Source: Pseudomonadota bacterium (GTDB lineage Bacteria; Pseudomonadota; Alphaproteobacteria; Rhizobiales; Beijerinckiaceae). From it: a DNA stretch of 64,000 bases. Shown here one piece after another: positions 1 through 8,968 of the stretch. A model generated the notes under the pieces. That model worked only from the letters and a program-made list of their open reading frames with translations. It had not been told where the DNA came from and did not search any database. Within the stretch, counting starts at the first letter, position 1. Every line of letters starts with the position of its first letter. A program made the position numbers and the translations under genes. The DNA is taken from the NCBI GenBank assembly GCA_023423995.1, contig JAFAEL010000121.1, positions 1 to 64,000 of the forward strand. Reading direction: 5' to 3'.

Positions 1-458
1 TCATGAATGCGGGCCGGGTGGAGCAGATCGGGACGCCGACCGACCTCTACCGCAGGCCGGCGACCCGGTTCGTGGCCGGGTTCCTCGGCTCGCCGGCGAT
101 GAACTTCCTCTCCGGCCATATCGAGAACGAGGGCGCGGTCACGGTCGGCGGCCGGCGGATCGAGCTCGGCAGGGCGGCAAAGGGGGCCCAGCCCGGCGCC
201 GCGGTCGATGTCGGCATGCGGCCGGAGGATCTCCGGCTGGCGGCGGATGGCGAGGCGCAGTTCACCATGGAGGTCGAGTTCATCGAAGAGCTCGGCGCCA
301 CGCGCCTGATCCACGGCCGCTCGCCCGGCGGCGCCGTGACCGTCCAGGTGCCGGCGGGAGAGCTGCGTTCGAGCGGCACGCTCGGCCTCGCGATCGACCC
401 CGCCCAGGTGCACCTATTCGACCCGGCGCAGGGCGGCCGCCTCCACATGGCTGGCTGA
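1..458 (+). CDS. Carbohydrate ABC transporter ATP-binding protein, C-terminal part (UgpC/MalK type), 5' partial
   Basis: The reading frame enters from the left edge, so the ATPase core lies outside the window. The visible 151 residues begin inside the segment following the Walker B/H-loop region (the [12 protein letters not shown] motif typical of UgpC/MalK ATPases) and continue through the beta-rich TOBE regulatory domain, including the characteristic [10 protein letters not shown] segment. Family members energise import of sugars, glycerol-3-phosphate or polyols at the inner membrane. The ATG at position 3 is internal, not a start. The 3' end overlaps the convergent TerC gene by 45 bp. The substrate cannot be told from the C-terminus. 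Confidence 0.85.
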   Translation, partial: MNAGRVEQIGTPTDLYRRPATRFVAGFLGSPAMNFLSGHIENEGAVTVGGRRIELGRAAKGAQPGAAVDVGMRPEDLRLAADGEAQFTMEVEFIEELGATRLIHGRSPGGAVTVQVPAGELRSSGTLGLAIDPAQVHLFDPAQGGRLHMAG

Positions 459-1205
459 CGCGCTGGCGCGCTTGCGCCGGCGCTGCGCCCTCCGCGAGAG
501 GGCGTTCAGCGCCTCGACCAGGCCCGAGAAGGCCATCGCCGTGTAGATGTAGCCTCTCGGCACATGCATGCCGAAGCCATCGGCGATCAGGGTCATGCCG
601 ATCATCAGGAGGAAGGCGAGCGCGAGCATCACGATCGTCGGATTGCGCTTGATGAAGGCGGCAAGCGGCCCGGACGCCGCCGCCATGACGGCCACCGCGA
701 CCACGACGGCGGCGATCATGATGGGCAGGTGCTCCGTCATGCCGACGGCCGTGATGATCGAATCGATCGAGAACACGAGGTCGAGAAGGACGATCTGAAC
801 GATCGCCGCCCCGAACCCGGAGACGACCCGCTCGCTCGTCTCGGCGTCGCCCGGATCCACGTTCTCGTGGATCTCGCGCGTCGCCTTCCAGACCAGGAAC
901 AATCCTCCCGCGATCAGGATCATGTCGCGCCAGGAGAAGCCGTGGCCCGCAAGCGTGAAGACGGGCGCGGTCAGGGCGACGATGTAGGCGATCGCCGCAA
1001 GCAGCACGAGCCGCATCGCGAGCGCGAGGCTGAGCCCGACCATGCGGGCGGGCCGTCGCTGCCGCTCGGGAAGCTTGTTCGTCAGGATCGACAGGAAGAT
1101 GAGGTTGTCGATCCCGAGGACGATCTCCATCACGATCAGGGTGGCCAGGGCCACCCAGGCGGTCGGATCGGTGAGGAGCGGGACGACCTGGTCCAACGGG
1201 GTCAC
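414..1205 (-). CDS. TerC family integral membrane protein
   Basis: 263 residues with about seven hydrophobic segments. The paired acidic TerC motifs [13 protein letters not shown] (near residue 28) and [13 protein letters not shown] (near residue 145) are both present. TerC proteins are inner-membrane proteins linked to tellurite resistance and, in better studied members, to manganese export or metallation of secreted enzymes; the role here is inferred from family only. The C-terminus is basic and cytoplasmic-looking. Its start overlaps the stop of the upstream lipid kinase by 4 bp (ATGA), so the two are probably co-translated. Its 3' end overlaps the convergent ABC ATPase gene. Confidence 0.85.
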   Translation of the reverse strand: MTPLDQVVPLLTDPTAWVALATLIVMEIVLGIDNLIFLSILTNKLPERQRRPARMVGLSLALAMRLVLLAAIAYIVALTAPVFTLAGHGFSWRDMILIAGGLFLVWKATREIHENVDPGDAETSERVVSGFGAAIVQIVLLDLVFSIDSIITAVGMTEHLPIMIAAVVVAVAVMAAASGPLAAFIKRNPTIVMLALAFLLMIGMTLIADGFGMHVPRGYIYTAMAFSGLVEALNALSRRAQRRRKRASASASHVEAAALRRVE

Positions 1206-2200
1206 CCCCCCGGTGTTGCCGGCGTGAAGACGCGGACTGCCTTGGGACGAACCCGGAAGACGGCGGGCGTCGCCGTCGTCAGCTCACCATCAGTGTTCAC
1301 CGACCGGGCGCGGCGCGTCCGGATCGTGACCTCGGAGGTCGTGAAGGCCCGCACGTCGCGCCAACTGCCATGCGTGCCCCGCTTCAGGTAGGGCGCCAGC
1401 GCGACGAGCCGCCACCAATGGTCGACCTCGAGGCTGTAGACGTGGAAGCAGCCGTCGTCCGGCTGGGCATCCGGGTCCATGGTGAGGCCGCCGCCGTAAT
1501 GGCGGCCGTTGCCGACGGCGATCTGCACCGTCTTCACCTTCAGGGTCTCGCCGTCGTGCTCGATGAAGGCCGTGAAGGGCCGCGTCCTGGCGAGAAGGCG
1601 GGCGCCGGCGAGCGCATAGCCGAGGGTGCCCCAGCGCCTCTTGGCCTCCCGGGTCAGTTCGCGCGCAAGCTCGGCCGAGAAGCCGATCGAGGCGACGTTG
1701 AAGAAGAGCCGGCCGTTCACCTCGCCGAGATCGATCGCCCTGAGCCGCCCCTCCACGATGGTCCGCGCGGCGGAAACCGGATCGGGCCCGATGCCGAGCG
1801 TCCGGGCGAGGTCGTTCGCGGTGCCGAGCGGGAGGACGCCGAGGGGAAGCCCGGTCTCGACGATCCCCGGAGCCGCGCAATTCAGCGTGCCGTCGCCCCC
1901 GCCCACGATCACGAGATCGAACTCGCGGGCGCCTTCCCGGATCGTGGTGGCGACCGAGGCGGCGCTGTCGCAGCCGCGCTCCTCCAGCTCGATGCCGCCA
2001 TCGCGCAGGACCTGGAGGGCGTCCGCGATGTCGAGCCCGCCATTGCGGGCCTTGCGATTCAACAACAGCAGCGCGCGCCGGGTCGTGACCCGGCCGGGGC
2101 TCGCGCTTTCCTCGTCCAACACTTCCACGGGGCTGCTCCGACCTGACGCAGCCCCCGTCACCCGCTTCGATCCGGCGAGAGAGCCTTGCGTGATCCACAT
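1202..2200 (-). CDS. Diacylglycerol kinase / lipid kinase family protein (YegS/DagK-like)
   Basis: 332 residues. The catalytic DAGK domain begins near residue 42 with [11 protein letters not shown]; the nucleotide-binding GGGDGTLN motif lies near residue 99 and [13 protein letters not shown] near residue 123. The C-terminal beta-sandwich half ([11 protein letters not shown], then NTDGE) is complete. Such enzymes phosphorylate lipids such as diacylglycerol or phosphatidylglycerol with ATP at the membrane. The first 40 residues are not conserved in character, so the true start could be internal (GTG or TTG codons near residues 26-29); 2200 is the outermost ATG, without a strong Shine-Dalgarno sequence. 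Translationally coupled to TerC. Confidence 0.82.
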   Translation of the reverse strand: MWITQGSLAGSKRVTGAASGRSSPVEVLDEESASPGRVTTRRALLLLNRKARNGGLDIADALQVLRDGGIELEERGCDSAASVATTIREGAREFDLVIVGGGDGTLNCAAPGIVETGLPLGVLPLGTANDLARTLGIGPDPVSAARTIVEGRLRAIDLGEVNGRLFFNVASIGFSAELARELTREAKRRWGTLGYALAGARLLARTRPFTAFIEHDGETLKVKTVQIAVGNGRHYGGGLTMDPDAQPDDGCFHVYSLEVDHWWRLVALAPYLKRGTHGSWRDVRAFTTSEVTIRTRRARSVNTDGELTTATPAVFRVRPKAVRVFTPATPGG

Positions 2201-2288
2201 CGTCCCGCAGGGACCGACAAGGACCCCGCAGGAGCGGGAGCTCAGCTGGAAATGCCGGGCCCGGCTTGCAAGTTCCCCGGTTGCGGGA

Positions 2289-2798
2289 TCAAGCCCGGCG
2301 CAACTCCACGTCGAGTTGCGGGCGCTGGTTGATGGTCTGGAACACCACGCAGTAGCGCTCGGTGAGCTTCAGCAGCGTGTCGATCTGGTCCTGCGGCGCA
2401 TCCGTATCGACCTCGAAGGCGAGGCGGATCGTCCTGAACCCGACCGGCGCGCCCTTGTCGACGCCGAGCGTGCCGCGGAAATCGAGATCGCCCTCGGCCT
2501 TCACTTTGCCGCTCCGGAGCTCGATGCCGAGCGCGGTCGCCACCGCCTTCAGGGTCACGCCCGCGCAGGCGACCAGCGCCTCCAGCAGCATGTCGCCCGA
2601 GCAGAGCTCGGCGCCCGAGCCGCCCGTCGCCGGGTGGAGGCCCGCGACCGCGAGCGCCCGGCCCGTCTCGACCTTGCAGGCGATCTTGCTCTCGTCGAGC
2701 GTCCCTTCCGCCTTCAGGGTGATCGTCGCGGCATCCGGCTCCCCGCGATAGCGCTCCTTCAGGGGAGCCTGCATGGCCCTCAATGCAGCCGCGTCCAT
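2289..2798 (-). CDS. OsmC family (Ohr/OsmC-like) peroxiredoxin-type protein
   Basis: 169 residues from the ATG at 2798 (MDAAALRAMQ); the open frame extends further upstream but only with shadow-like residues antisense to the neighbouring genes. The OsmC fold is recognisable from SGDMLLEALVACAGVTL and the C-terminal TERYCVVFQT segment. The two redox cysteines expected in OsmC/Ohr proteins are Cys78 and Cys150. Family members reduce organic hydroperoxides in the cytoplasm using thiols. The gene lies 10 bp downstream of the ABC importer ATPase and may be the last gene of that operon. No regulator of the OhrR type is adjacent. Confidence 0.82.
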   Translation of the reverse strand: MDAAALRAMQAPLKERYRGEPDAATITLKAEGTLDESKIACKVETGRALAVAGLHPATGGSGAELCSGDMLLEALVACAGVTLKAVATALGIELRSGKVKAEGDLDFRGTLGVDKGAPVGFRTIRLAFEVDTDAPQDQIDTLLKLTERYCVVFQTINQRPQLDVELRRA

Positions 2799-2808
2799 CT
2801 CAGTCTCC

Positions 2809-3591
2809 CTACCACCACAATGCGTTGCCGGCCGGTCCGCCGGTCGGGGCGTTCTGCACGGGTTTGAGCGAGCGGTCGAGCGCCGAGAGAACCCGCCGGG
2901 TCGCGACCTCGACGGCCGCGGAGATCCGATCGCGCGGCCGGGCGAGGCCGAGATCCAGCACATCGTCGACGCGTCCGGGCTTCGGCCGCATCACCACGAC
3001 CCGGTCCGCGAGGGTCACGGCCTCGGAGACGTCGTGCGTCACGAGGACGACCGTCGGCCGGCTCTCCTGCCAGAGCAGGAAGAGGTGCTCGTGCAGGCTC
3101 GCCCGCGTGAAGGCGTCGAGGGCGGAGAACGGCTCGTCCAGGAGCAGCACCTTGGGCCGGGTCACGAAGGAGCGCGCGATCGAGACGCGCTGCTGCTGTC
3201 CGCCGGACAGCTCCTTCGGCCAGCGACGGGCGTGGTCGGCGAGGCCGACGCGTTCGAGCGCGTGCTCCACGATCTCGCGCCGCTCGCCGGCCGGCCGGTC
3301 CATGATGCCGAACCCGACATTCTCCGCGACATTGTACCAGGGCAGGAGGCGGGGCTCCTGGAACACGATGCCGATGGCCGGGTGCGGGTCGGTGACGGTG
3401 TCGCCGCCGAATCGGACGGCGCCGGCGCTCGGGCGGTCGAGGCCGGCGATCAGCCGGAGGGCGGTCGTCTTGCCGCAACCGGAGCCCCCGATCAGGGCCA
3501 CGATCTCCGAGGGGCGGATCGTGAGGGTCACGTCCGACAGCGCCTTGGTGCCGTCGGCATAGGTCTTGGTGAGGCGGTCGAGCTCGAGCAT
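2809..3591 (-). CDS. ABC transporter ATP-binding protein, SsuB/NrtD/TauB type
   Basis: 260 residues from the ATG at 3591. Walker A GGSGCGKTT (residues 35-43), signature LSGGQQQR, Walker B VLLLDEPFSALD and the H-loop VTHD are all intact. It powers import through the adjacent permease. The start overlaps the permease stop by one base (TGATG), showing translational coupling. Together with the permease and periplasmic protein it forms a complete nitrate/sulfonate/taurine-class importer. The substrate (aliphatic sulfonate, taurine, nitrate or a thiamine precursor) is not resolvable; no sulfonate monooxygenase is adjacent. Confidence 0.88.
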   Translation of the reverse strand: MLELDRLTKTYADGTKALSDVTLTIRPSEIVALIGGSGCGKTTALRLIAGLDRPSAGAVRFGGDTVTDPHPAIGIVFQEPRLLPWYNVAENVGFGIMDRPAGERREIVEHALERVGLADHARRWPKELSGGQQQRVSIARSFVTRPKVLLLDEPFSALDAFTRASLHEHLFLLWQESRPTVVLVTHDVSEAVTLADRVVVMRPKPGRVDDVLDLGLARPRDRISAAVEVATRRVLSALDRSLKPVQNAPTGGPAGNALWW

Positions 3592-4451
3592 CAGAGCCGC
3601 CCGCGCGAGACGTCTTGCCAGCCGAGCAGCGGCCGGGTTGCGGCGACCAGCACGGCATCGGCGATCTTGCCGAGGATCGCGAAAGCGATAATGGCGGCGA
3701 GGATCCGGTCGGGCTTGCCCATCTGCTGGCCGTCGACGAGCAGGTAGCCCAGCCCTTCCGACGCTCCCATGAACTCCGCCGCGACCACGAACATGAAGCC
3801 GAGCCCGAGCCCGGAGCGCAGCGCGATGATGGTTTCCGGCAGGATCGCGGGAAGCAGGATGCGCCTCACCTGCTGGACCCGGGTGAGCCGGAAGACGCGT
3901 CCGACCTCCACGAGCTTGCGGTCGACCGACATGATCGCGCCGGCGACACCGAGATAGACGGGAAAGAACACGCCGACCGCGATCAGGGCGACCTTCGAGG
4001 CCTCGAAGATGCCGAGCCACAGGATGAAGAGCGGCACCCAGGCGATGGACGGGATGGCGCGCAGGGCCTGCAGGGTCGGGTCGAGCAGGCGCCGGCTGGC
4101 CTCGCTGATGCCCGAGAGCGCGCCGAACAGGATCCCGGCCCCCGCTCCGAGCGCGAAGCCGACCCCGACCCGCCAGAGAGTCGCCCAGAGATGCAGCCAG
4201 AGCTCGCCCGTGTCGGCGAGCGCCGTGAAGGTGTCGAGGATGCGGCTCGGCGGCGGCACGAGCCTGCCCTGCGCAAGCCCCGACCGAACGGCGAGCTCCC
4301 AGCCGAGCGCGAGCCCGACCGGGAGCAGAAGTCCAAGGGCGACGCGCGTCCCCAGGGCGGGACCGGCGGCTGCGCGGGGAACGGGCTTCCCCCGCGCGTC
4401 CGGCCGGCTTTCCGCCTCGACGGGAGTTGCGGCGAGCGCGGCCTCGCTCAC
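3591..4451 (-). CDS. ABC transporter permease, SsuC/TauC type
   Basis: 286 residues. After a 40-residue polar N-terminus there are about six membrane segments and the inner-membrane component signature in the cytoplasmic loop near residues 185-215 (EVGRVFRLTRVQQVRRILLP). It belongs to the NitT/TauT importer family. Its ATG at 4451 overlaps the stop of the binding-protein gene (ends 4448) by 4 bp, and its own stop overlaps the ATPase start by 1 bp, so the three genes are one coupled transcription and translation unit. Confidence 0.88.
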   Translation of the reverse strand: MSEAALAATPVEAESRPDARGKPVPRAAAGPALGTRVALGLLLPVGLALGWELAVRSGLAQGRLVPPPSRILDTFTALADTGELWLHLWATLWRVGVGFALGAGAGILFGALSGISEASRRLLDPTLQALRAIPSIAWVPLFILWLGIFEASKVALIAVGVFFPVYLGVAGAIMSVDRKLVEVGRVFRLTRVQQVRRILLPAILPETIIALRSGLGLGFMFVVAAEFMGASEGLGYLLVDGQQMGKPDRILAAIIAFAILGKIADAVLVAATRPLLGWQDVSRGRL

Positions 4452-5416
4452 GGCGATGCCGGGGCGAAGCGCCGGTCGACGAGGGCGTCGACCGCCTGGG
4501 CGACGTTGGTGTCGGCCGGGAGCACGCCGGCATCCTTCAGGGCGAGCCCGGCCTGCAGGATCGTCTCGCGCTGGTGCTCGCCGATCGCCGAATGGGTGAG
4601 TTCCGTCCGCTCGAGCTGGCGCTCGATGATCGGTGCGGAGAGGCCCGTCGCCTGGCCGAGGATGCGGCGCAGTTCAGCCGGGTTCTCGAGCGACCACTTG
4701 CGGGCCTTCTCGTAGGCCGCGAGCACCCGGTTCACGATCTCGGGGTGGTCCTTCGCGAATTCCTCGCGGACGTTGAGGATGCCCCAGGTATTGGCGGCCT
4801 TGTCGCGATGGAAGAGCACCGCGCCGCTCTCGATCTCGGACGCCGCCATGATCGGGTCGAGCCCGGCCCAGGCGTCGACGTCGCCCCGCTCGAGCGCAGT
4901 GCGTCCGTCCGGATGCTGGAGCAGCACGAGCCGGACGTCGCGCTCGGTGAGCTTGGCGGCCGCGAGCGTCCGGACGAGGAAGATATGCGGGTCGGTGCCG
5001 CGCGTGACGGCCACGCGCTTGCCCTTCAGGTCCTCGACCTTCGTGACGCCGGAATCCTTGCGGGTCACCAGCGCCGTCCATTCCGGGCGCGAATAGACGT
5101 AGATCGACTTGATCGGGTTGCCGTTGATCCGGCCGATGAGCGCCGCCGCACCGGCCGTCGAACCGAAATCGATGGAGCCGGCATTCAGGAACTCGAGCGC
5201 CTTGTTGGAGCCGAGCGTCTGGACCCAGCGCACGCCGATGCCGTCCTTCGAGAGATCCTCCTCGAGGAATCGTTTGTCCTTGAGAACGAGACTGACGGGG
5301 TTGTAGGTAGCCCAGTCGATCCGGATCTCGCGCGGCGCCGGCGCCGCCATGGCCGAGCCGGATGCGAGCAGCGCTAGGCCGAGGAGGGAAAAGAGGCTCC
5401 GTCGGTTGGCAATCAC
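4448..5416 (-). CDS. ABC transporter substrate-binding protein, SsuA/NMT1 type
   Basis: 322 residues from a GTG at 5416. This start is preferred because a GGGGAG Shine-Dalgarno lies at 5426-5431 and the protein then opens directly with an export signal: Arg-Arg (NRRSLFS), a hydrophobic core, and an AMA-AP cleavage site. The twin arginine makes Tat export possible. The mature part resembles aliphatic sulfonate/nitrate-type periplasmic binding proteins (IRIDWATYNP, then FGSTAGAAALIG). It heads the importer operon and diverges from glnD, with an inverted and direct repeat region between them. Confidence 0.85.
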   Translation of the reverse strand: MIANRRSLFSLLGLALLASGSAMAAPAPREIRIDWATYNPVSLVLKDKRFLEEDLSKDGIGVRWVQTLGSNKALEFLNAGSIDFGSTAGAAALIGRINGNPIKSIYVYSRPEWTALVTRKDSGVTKVEDLKGKRVAVTRGTDPHIFLVRTLAAAKLTERDVRLVLLQHPDGRTALERGDVDAWAGLDPIMAASEIESGAVLFHRDKAANTWGILNVREEFAKDHPEIVNRVLAAYEKARKWSLENPAELRRILGQATGLSAPIIERQLERTELTHSAIGEHQRETILQAGLALKDAGVLPADTNVAQAVDALVDRRFAPASP

Positions 5417-5457
5417 GGCTTGGCACTCCCCACATGGCCGCGTCAGATGCGCGGCAT

Positions 5458-5498
5458 CGTTCGTTTTGTAGGGCGCGTTCGTTCGTTTTGTCAAACGA
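5458..5498. promoter_or_regulatory. Direct repeats and inverted repeat in the divergent importer/glnD region
   Basis: CGTTCGTTTTGT occurs at 5458-5469 and again at 5480-5491, exactly 22 bp apart (two helical turns). The second copy is part of an inverted repeat TCGTTT-4 nt-AAACGA at 5483-5498. The block lies 42-82 bp upstream of the importer GTG and 72-112 bp upstream of glnD, in a region of lower GC than its flanks. Repeats on the same helix face are typical of a dimeric regulator site; which regulator binds is unknown. Confidence 0.4.
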
Positions 5499-5569
5499 CA
5501 ATGACGGAACCGCAATGGCTCGCTCAGCCTTGCGGTGGTAGAGCATCGCTGCGTCACCCGCGAGCCAAG

Positions 5570-8269
5570 ATGTCAGCCCAAGTCGCCCCTGCCCGGCCCG
5601 AAACCCGGGTCGTGAGTCCGAACAACCTTCGCGAGCGCCTCGTCCCGGAACTGCGAGCGCAACTCGAGGCGGACCAGGCGGCTGCGGAGCGGCGCCTCAT
5701 CAGGGATCGCGACGGGCTCGCCTGCGCACGGTCGCTGTCGGACGGGATGGATCGGCTGCTCCGCTCGGCCTACGCGGCGATCTCGGCGGAAACCGGCTCC
5801 TCGCCCAAGCAGGGCGGGATGGCCGTGGTCGCGACCGGCGGCTACGGGCGCGCCACGATGGCCCCGGGCTCGGACGTCGACCTCCTGTTTCTCCTGCCCG
5901 CCGGAGGGGCGGGCGCCGACCAGGGCGTCCTCGAGACGATGCTCTACGCGCTCTGGGACCTGAAGCTGAAGGTCGGCCACGCGACCCGCACGGTGGACGA
6001 GTGCGTCCGCGAGGCCCGGGCGGACATGACCACCCGCACGGCCCTGCTCGAAGCGCGGTTCCTGTTCGGCGACGAGCGCCTGTTCAAGCAGCTCCAGGCC
6101 CGGTTCGCCAAGGATGTCGTGAAGGGATCGGCCGCGGCCTTCGTGGACGCCAAGCTGAAGGAGCGGGATACGCGGGTCAGGCGCGCGGGCGAATCCCGCT
6201 ACCTCGTCGAGCCGAACGTGAAGGACGGCAAGGGCGGCCTGCGCGACCTCAACACGCTCTCCTGGATCGCCCGCTACGTCTACGGGACCGCCAACCCGGA
6301 CGACCTCGTCAGCCTGGGCCTGTTCACGCCGGAGGAAGCGCGGCTCTTCAAGCGCTGCGAGGCCTTCCTGTGGCGCGTCCGCTGCCACCTTCATTTCGCG
6401 ACCGGGCGGGCCGAGGAGCGCCTGACCTTCGACAACCAGCGGATCGTGTCCACCCGCATGGGCTTCAAGGATCGCGGCGCCGAGCAGGCCGTCGAGCGCT
6501 TCATGAAGGCCTATTTCCGGATCGCGAAGGAGGTGGGCGACCTCACGGCGATCGTCTGCGCCGGCCTGGAAGCGAGACACGCGAAGAACAGGCCCGTGCT
6601 CGACAGGATGCTGCGCAGCTTCAAGCGGCGGCGCGGCCCGCTCGAGCCGGGCGACTTCGTCGTCGAGAACGACCGGATCAACGTGAAGGGCCTGGATGCC
6701 TTCGAGCGGGATCCCGTGAACCTGATCCGCATGTTCTGGCTCGCCGATCGCCACAACCTGCCGATCCACCCCGATGCGACCCGCCTCGCCTCCCGGTCGA
6801 TCCGGCTGATCGGTCCCCGGCTGCGTCACGACCCGAAGGCGAACCGCCTGTTCCTGGAGATCCTGACCTCGCAGAACGCTCCCGAGGTCGTGCTCCGGCG
6901 CATGAACGAGACCGGCGTGCTCGGTCGCTTCATCCCGGACTTCGCCCGCATCGTCGCGATGATGCAGTTCAACATGTACCACCACTACACGGTGGACGAG
7001 CATCTGATCCGGTCGATCGGGGTCCTGTCGGAGATCTATTCCGGCCGGGCAGAAAGCGAGCACCCGCTCGCCAACACCATCGTCCATTCGGTCCGCAACA
7101 GGCGCGCGCTGTTCCTCGCGTTGTTCCTGCACGACATCGCCAAGGGCAGGCGCGAGGACCACTCGATTGCCGGGGCGGCGATCGCCCGCAAGCTCGGGCC
7201 GCGGCTGGGCCTCGATCCGGCCGAGACGGACACCGTCGCCTGGCTGGTCGAGCACCATCTGCTCATGTCCTTCACGGCGCAGGGCCGGGACCTGTCCGAT
7301 CCGAAGACCGTGGAGGCTTTCGGCGCCATCGTGCAGACGATGGAGCGGCTGAAGCTCCTGCTCGTGCTGACCATCGCGGACATTAAGGCGGTCGGGCCGG
7401 GGGTCTGGACCGGCTGGAAGGGCGAGCTTCTGCGCACGCTCTATTACGAGACCGAGCTCTACCTCAGCGGCGGACATTCGGAGCGGATCCGCCCGGCCCG
7501 CGCCCGCACGATCCAGGCCCAGCTCCGCCAGGAGCTACGCGACTGGAGCGATGCCGAGTTCGACGCCTATGCGGGTCGGTTCTACCCCGCCTACTGGATG
7601 AAGACGCCCCCGGAGCGGCAGCTCAAGCATGCGGCCTTCGTGCGAGAGGCCGAGCGGGCCGGCAAGACGGTCGCGACCTCCGTCGCGACGGACGAGTTCA
7701 AGGGCGTGACGGAGCTCACCGTCCTGTCGCCCGACCACCCTCGCCTGCTGGCGATCGTGACCGGCGCCTGCGCGGTGGCGGGCGGCAACATCGTCGATGC
7801 GCAGATCTTCACCTCGGCGGACGGGATGGCGCTCGACACCATCTTCCTGTCCCGGGCCTTCGACCGCGACGAGGACGAGATCCGGCGCGCGGAGCGCATC
7901 GCGGCCTCTATCGAGAAGGCCCTGCGCAGCGAGGTGAAGATCGCCGACCTCGTGCGGAACCGCCGTCCCGGCAAGCCTTTGCCCAAGGCCTTTCACGTCA
8001 ATCCCGAGGTCAATATCGACAACGAGCTCTCGTCCCGTCACACCGTCGTCGAGGTATCGGGTCTTGACCGGCCGGGCCTTCTCTACGACCTGACGACTGC
8101 GCTCGGGAAGCTGAACCTCAACATCGCTTCCGCCCACGTCGCGACCTTCGGAGAGCGGGCGGCCGACGTCTTCTACGTGACGGACCTCACCGGGACGAAG
8201 GTGAGCCATCCCACCCGGCAAGCTTCGATCCGGCGCGGGCTGATGAGCGTCCTGGAGCAGAATCAGTGA
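5570..8269 (+). CDS. glnD: Bifunctional [protein-PII] uridylyltransferase / uridylyl-removing enzyme
   Basis: 899 residues from the ATG at 5570 (MSAQVAPARP), close to the usual GlnD length; the frame extends 50 codons upstream without family-like sequence. The nucleotidyltransferase motif GGYGRATMAPGSDVD lies at residues 90-104 and the GlnD signature KDGKGGLRDL near residue 220. The HD domain (LFLHDIAKGRREDHS) is near residue 520, and two ACT domains begin near residues 714 and 824. It uridylylates PII proteins under nitrogen limitation and reverses this when glutamine is high. Divergent from the ABC importer; grpE follows 75 bp downstream on the same strand. Confidence 0.96.
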   Translation: MSAQVAPARPETRVVSPNNLRERLVPELRAQLEADQAAAERRLIRDRDGLACARSLSDGMDRLLRSAYAAISAETGSSPKQGGMAVVATGGYGRATMAPGSDVDLLFLLPAGGAGADQGVLETMLYALWDLKLKVGHATRTVDECVREARADMTTRTALLEARFLFGDERLFKQLQARFAKDVVKGSAAAFVDAKLKERDTRVRRAGESRYLVEPNVKDGKGGLRDLNTLSWIARYVYGTANPDDLVSLGLFTPEEARLFKRCEAFLWRVRCHLHFATGRAEERLTFDNQRIVSTRMGFKDRGAEQAVERFMKAYFRIAKEVGDLTAIVCAGLEARHAKNRPVLDRMLRSFKRRRGPLEPGDFVVENDRINVKGLDAFERDPVNLIRMFWLADRHNLPIHPDATRLASRSIRLIGPRLRHDPKANRLFLEILTSQNAPEVVLRRMNETGVLGRFIPDFARIVAMMQFNMYHHYTVDEHLIRSIGVLSEIYSGRAESEHPLANTIVHSVRNRRALFLALFLHDIAKGRREDHSIAGAAIARKLGPRLGLDPAETDTVAWLVEHHLLMSFTAQGRDLSDPKTVEAFGAIVQTMERLKLLLVLTIADIKAVGPGVWTGWKGELLRTLYYETELYLSGGHSERIRPARARTIQAQLRQELRDWSDAEFDAYAGRFYPAYWMKTPPERQLKHAAFVREAERAGKTVATSVATDEFKGVTELTVLSPDHPRLLAIVTGACAVAGGNIVDAQIFTSADGMALDTIFLSRAFDRDEDEIRRAERIAASIEKALRSEVKIADLVRNRRPGKPLPKAFHVNPEVNIDNELSSRHTVVEVSGLDRPGLLYDLTTALGKLNLNIASAHVATFGERAADVFYVTDLTGTKVSHPTRQASIRRGLMSVLEQNQ

Positions 8270-8290
8270 AGGAAGATATGGGTGGAACTC

Positions 8291-8319
8291 CTTGATCTTG
8301 CACGCTGAAACGCTGATAT
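8291..8319 (+). promoter_or_regulatory. Possible heat-shock (RpoH) promoter of grpE
   Basis: CTTG at 8291-8294, then 18 nt, then CTGATAT at 8313-8319, about 25 bp before the grpE ATG. This matches the alphaproteobacterial heat-shock pattern CTTG-N17/18-CYTATNT with one mismatch in the -10 half, and the downstream G is missing. It is weaker than the perfect match upstream of dnaK. No CIRCE element is visible. Confidence 0.4.
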
Positions 8320-8344
8320 CACGGACAACTCGACGGATACCGGA

Positions 8345-8968
8345 ATGATGACGAACGACACCACGCCGGGCGGCGGCGCAACGGAACCCAACGGGCAGGC
8401 GAGCGGTGCCGAGGCGGCGCCCGAACAGGCGCTTCAGACGCCCGATCGGATCGCGGAACTCGAGGCCGAGAAGACCGACCTCAAGGAGCGGCTCCTTCGG
8501 ACGCTGGCGGAGATGGAGAACCTGCGCCGGCGCACCGAGCGGGAGATCCAGGACGCGCGCACCTACGGCGTCACGAACTTCGCCCGCGACATGCTGACGG
8601 TCGCGGACAACATCCGCCGCGCGCTGGACAACGTTCCGGCCGGCGCTGCCGATGGCGCCACGAAGGCTCTCGTCGAGGGAATCGAGCTGACGGAGCGCGA
8701 CCTCCTCAAGACGCTCGAGCGCCATGGCGTGAAGAAGGTCGAGCCGCAGGGGCAGAAGTTCGACCCGAACATGCACCAGGCCATGTTCGAGGTGCCGAAC
8801 GAGGAGCTTCCGGCAGGCACGGTCACGCAGGTGATCCAGACCGGCTATGCCATCGGCGACCGCGTGCTGCGCCCCGCGCTCGTCGGCGTCTCGAAGGGCG
8901 GCCCGAAGGCCTCGGCCCAGCCCGCGTCGGCCGAGGGGACCGAAGGCCCCGCCTCGAACGGGGCCTGA
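8345..8968 (+). CDS. grpE: Nucleotide exchange factor GrpE
   Basis: 207 residues. After a polar, disordered N-terminus comes the long coiled coil (residues about 28-85, with [19 protein letters not shown]), then the beta-domain ending in the GrpE signature [18 protein letters not shown] near residue 165. GrpE releases ADP from DnaK and acts as a thermosensor. Two adjacent ATGs (8345, 8348) are possible starts. The gene follows glnD directly instead of hrcA, the more usual neighbour. Its stop is immediately adjacent to the convergent stop of the next gene. Confidence 0.95.
   Translation: MMTNDTTPGGGATEPNGQASGAEAAPEQALQTPDRIAELEAEKTDLKERLLRTLAEMENLRRRTEREIQDARTYGVTNFARDMLTVADNIRRALDNVPAGAADGATKALVEGIELTERDLLKTLERHGVKKVEPQGQKFDPNMHQAMFEVPNEELPAGTVTQVIQTGYAIGDRVLRPALVGVSKGGPKASAQPASAEGTEGPASNGA

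Noticed and set aside
5573-7477. 634-residue minus-strand open frame opposite glnD
   Set aside because: Antisense shadow of a strongly conserved gene; its residues are Arg/Gly/Glu-rich noise typical of high-GC third-position frames.
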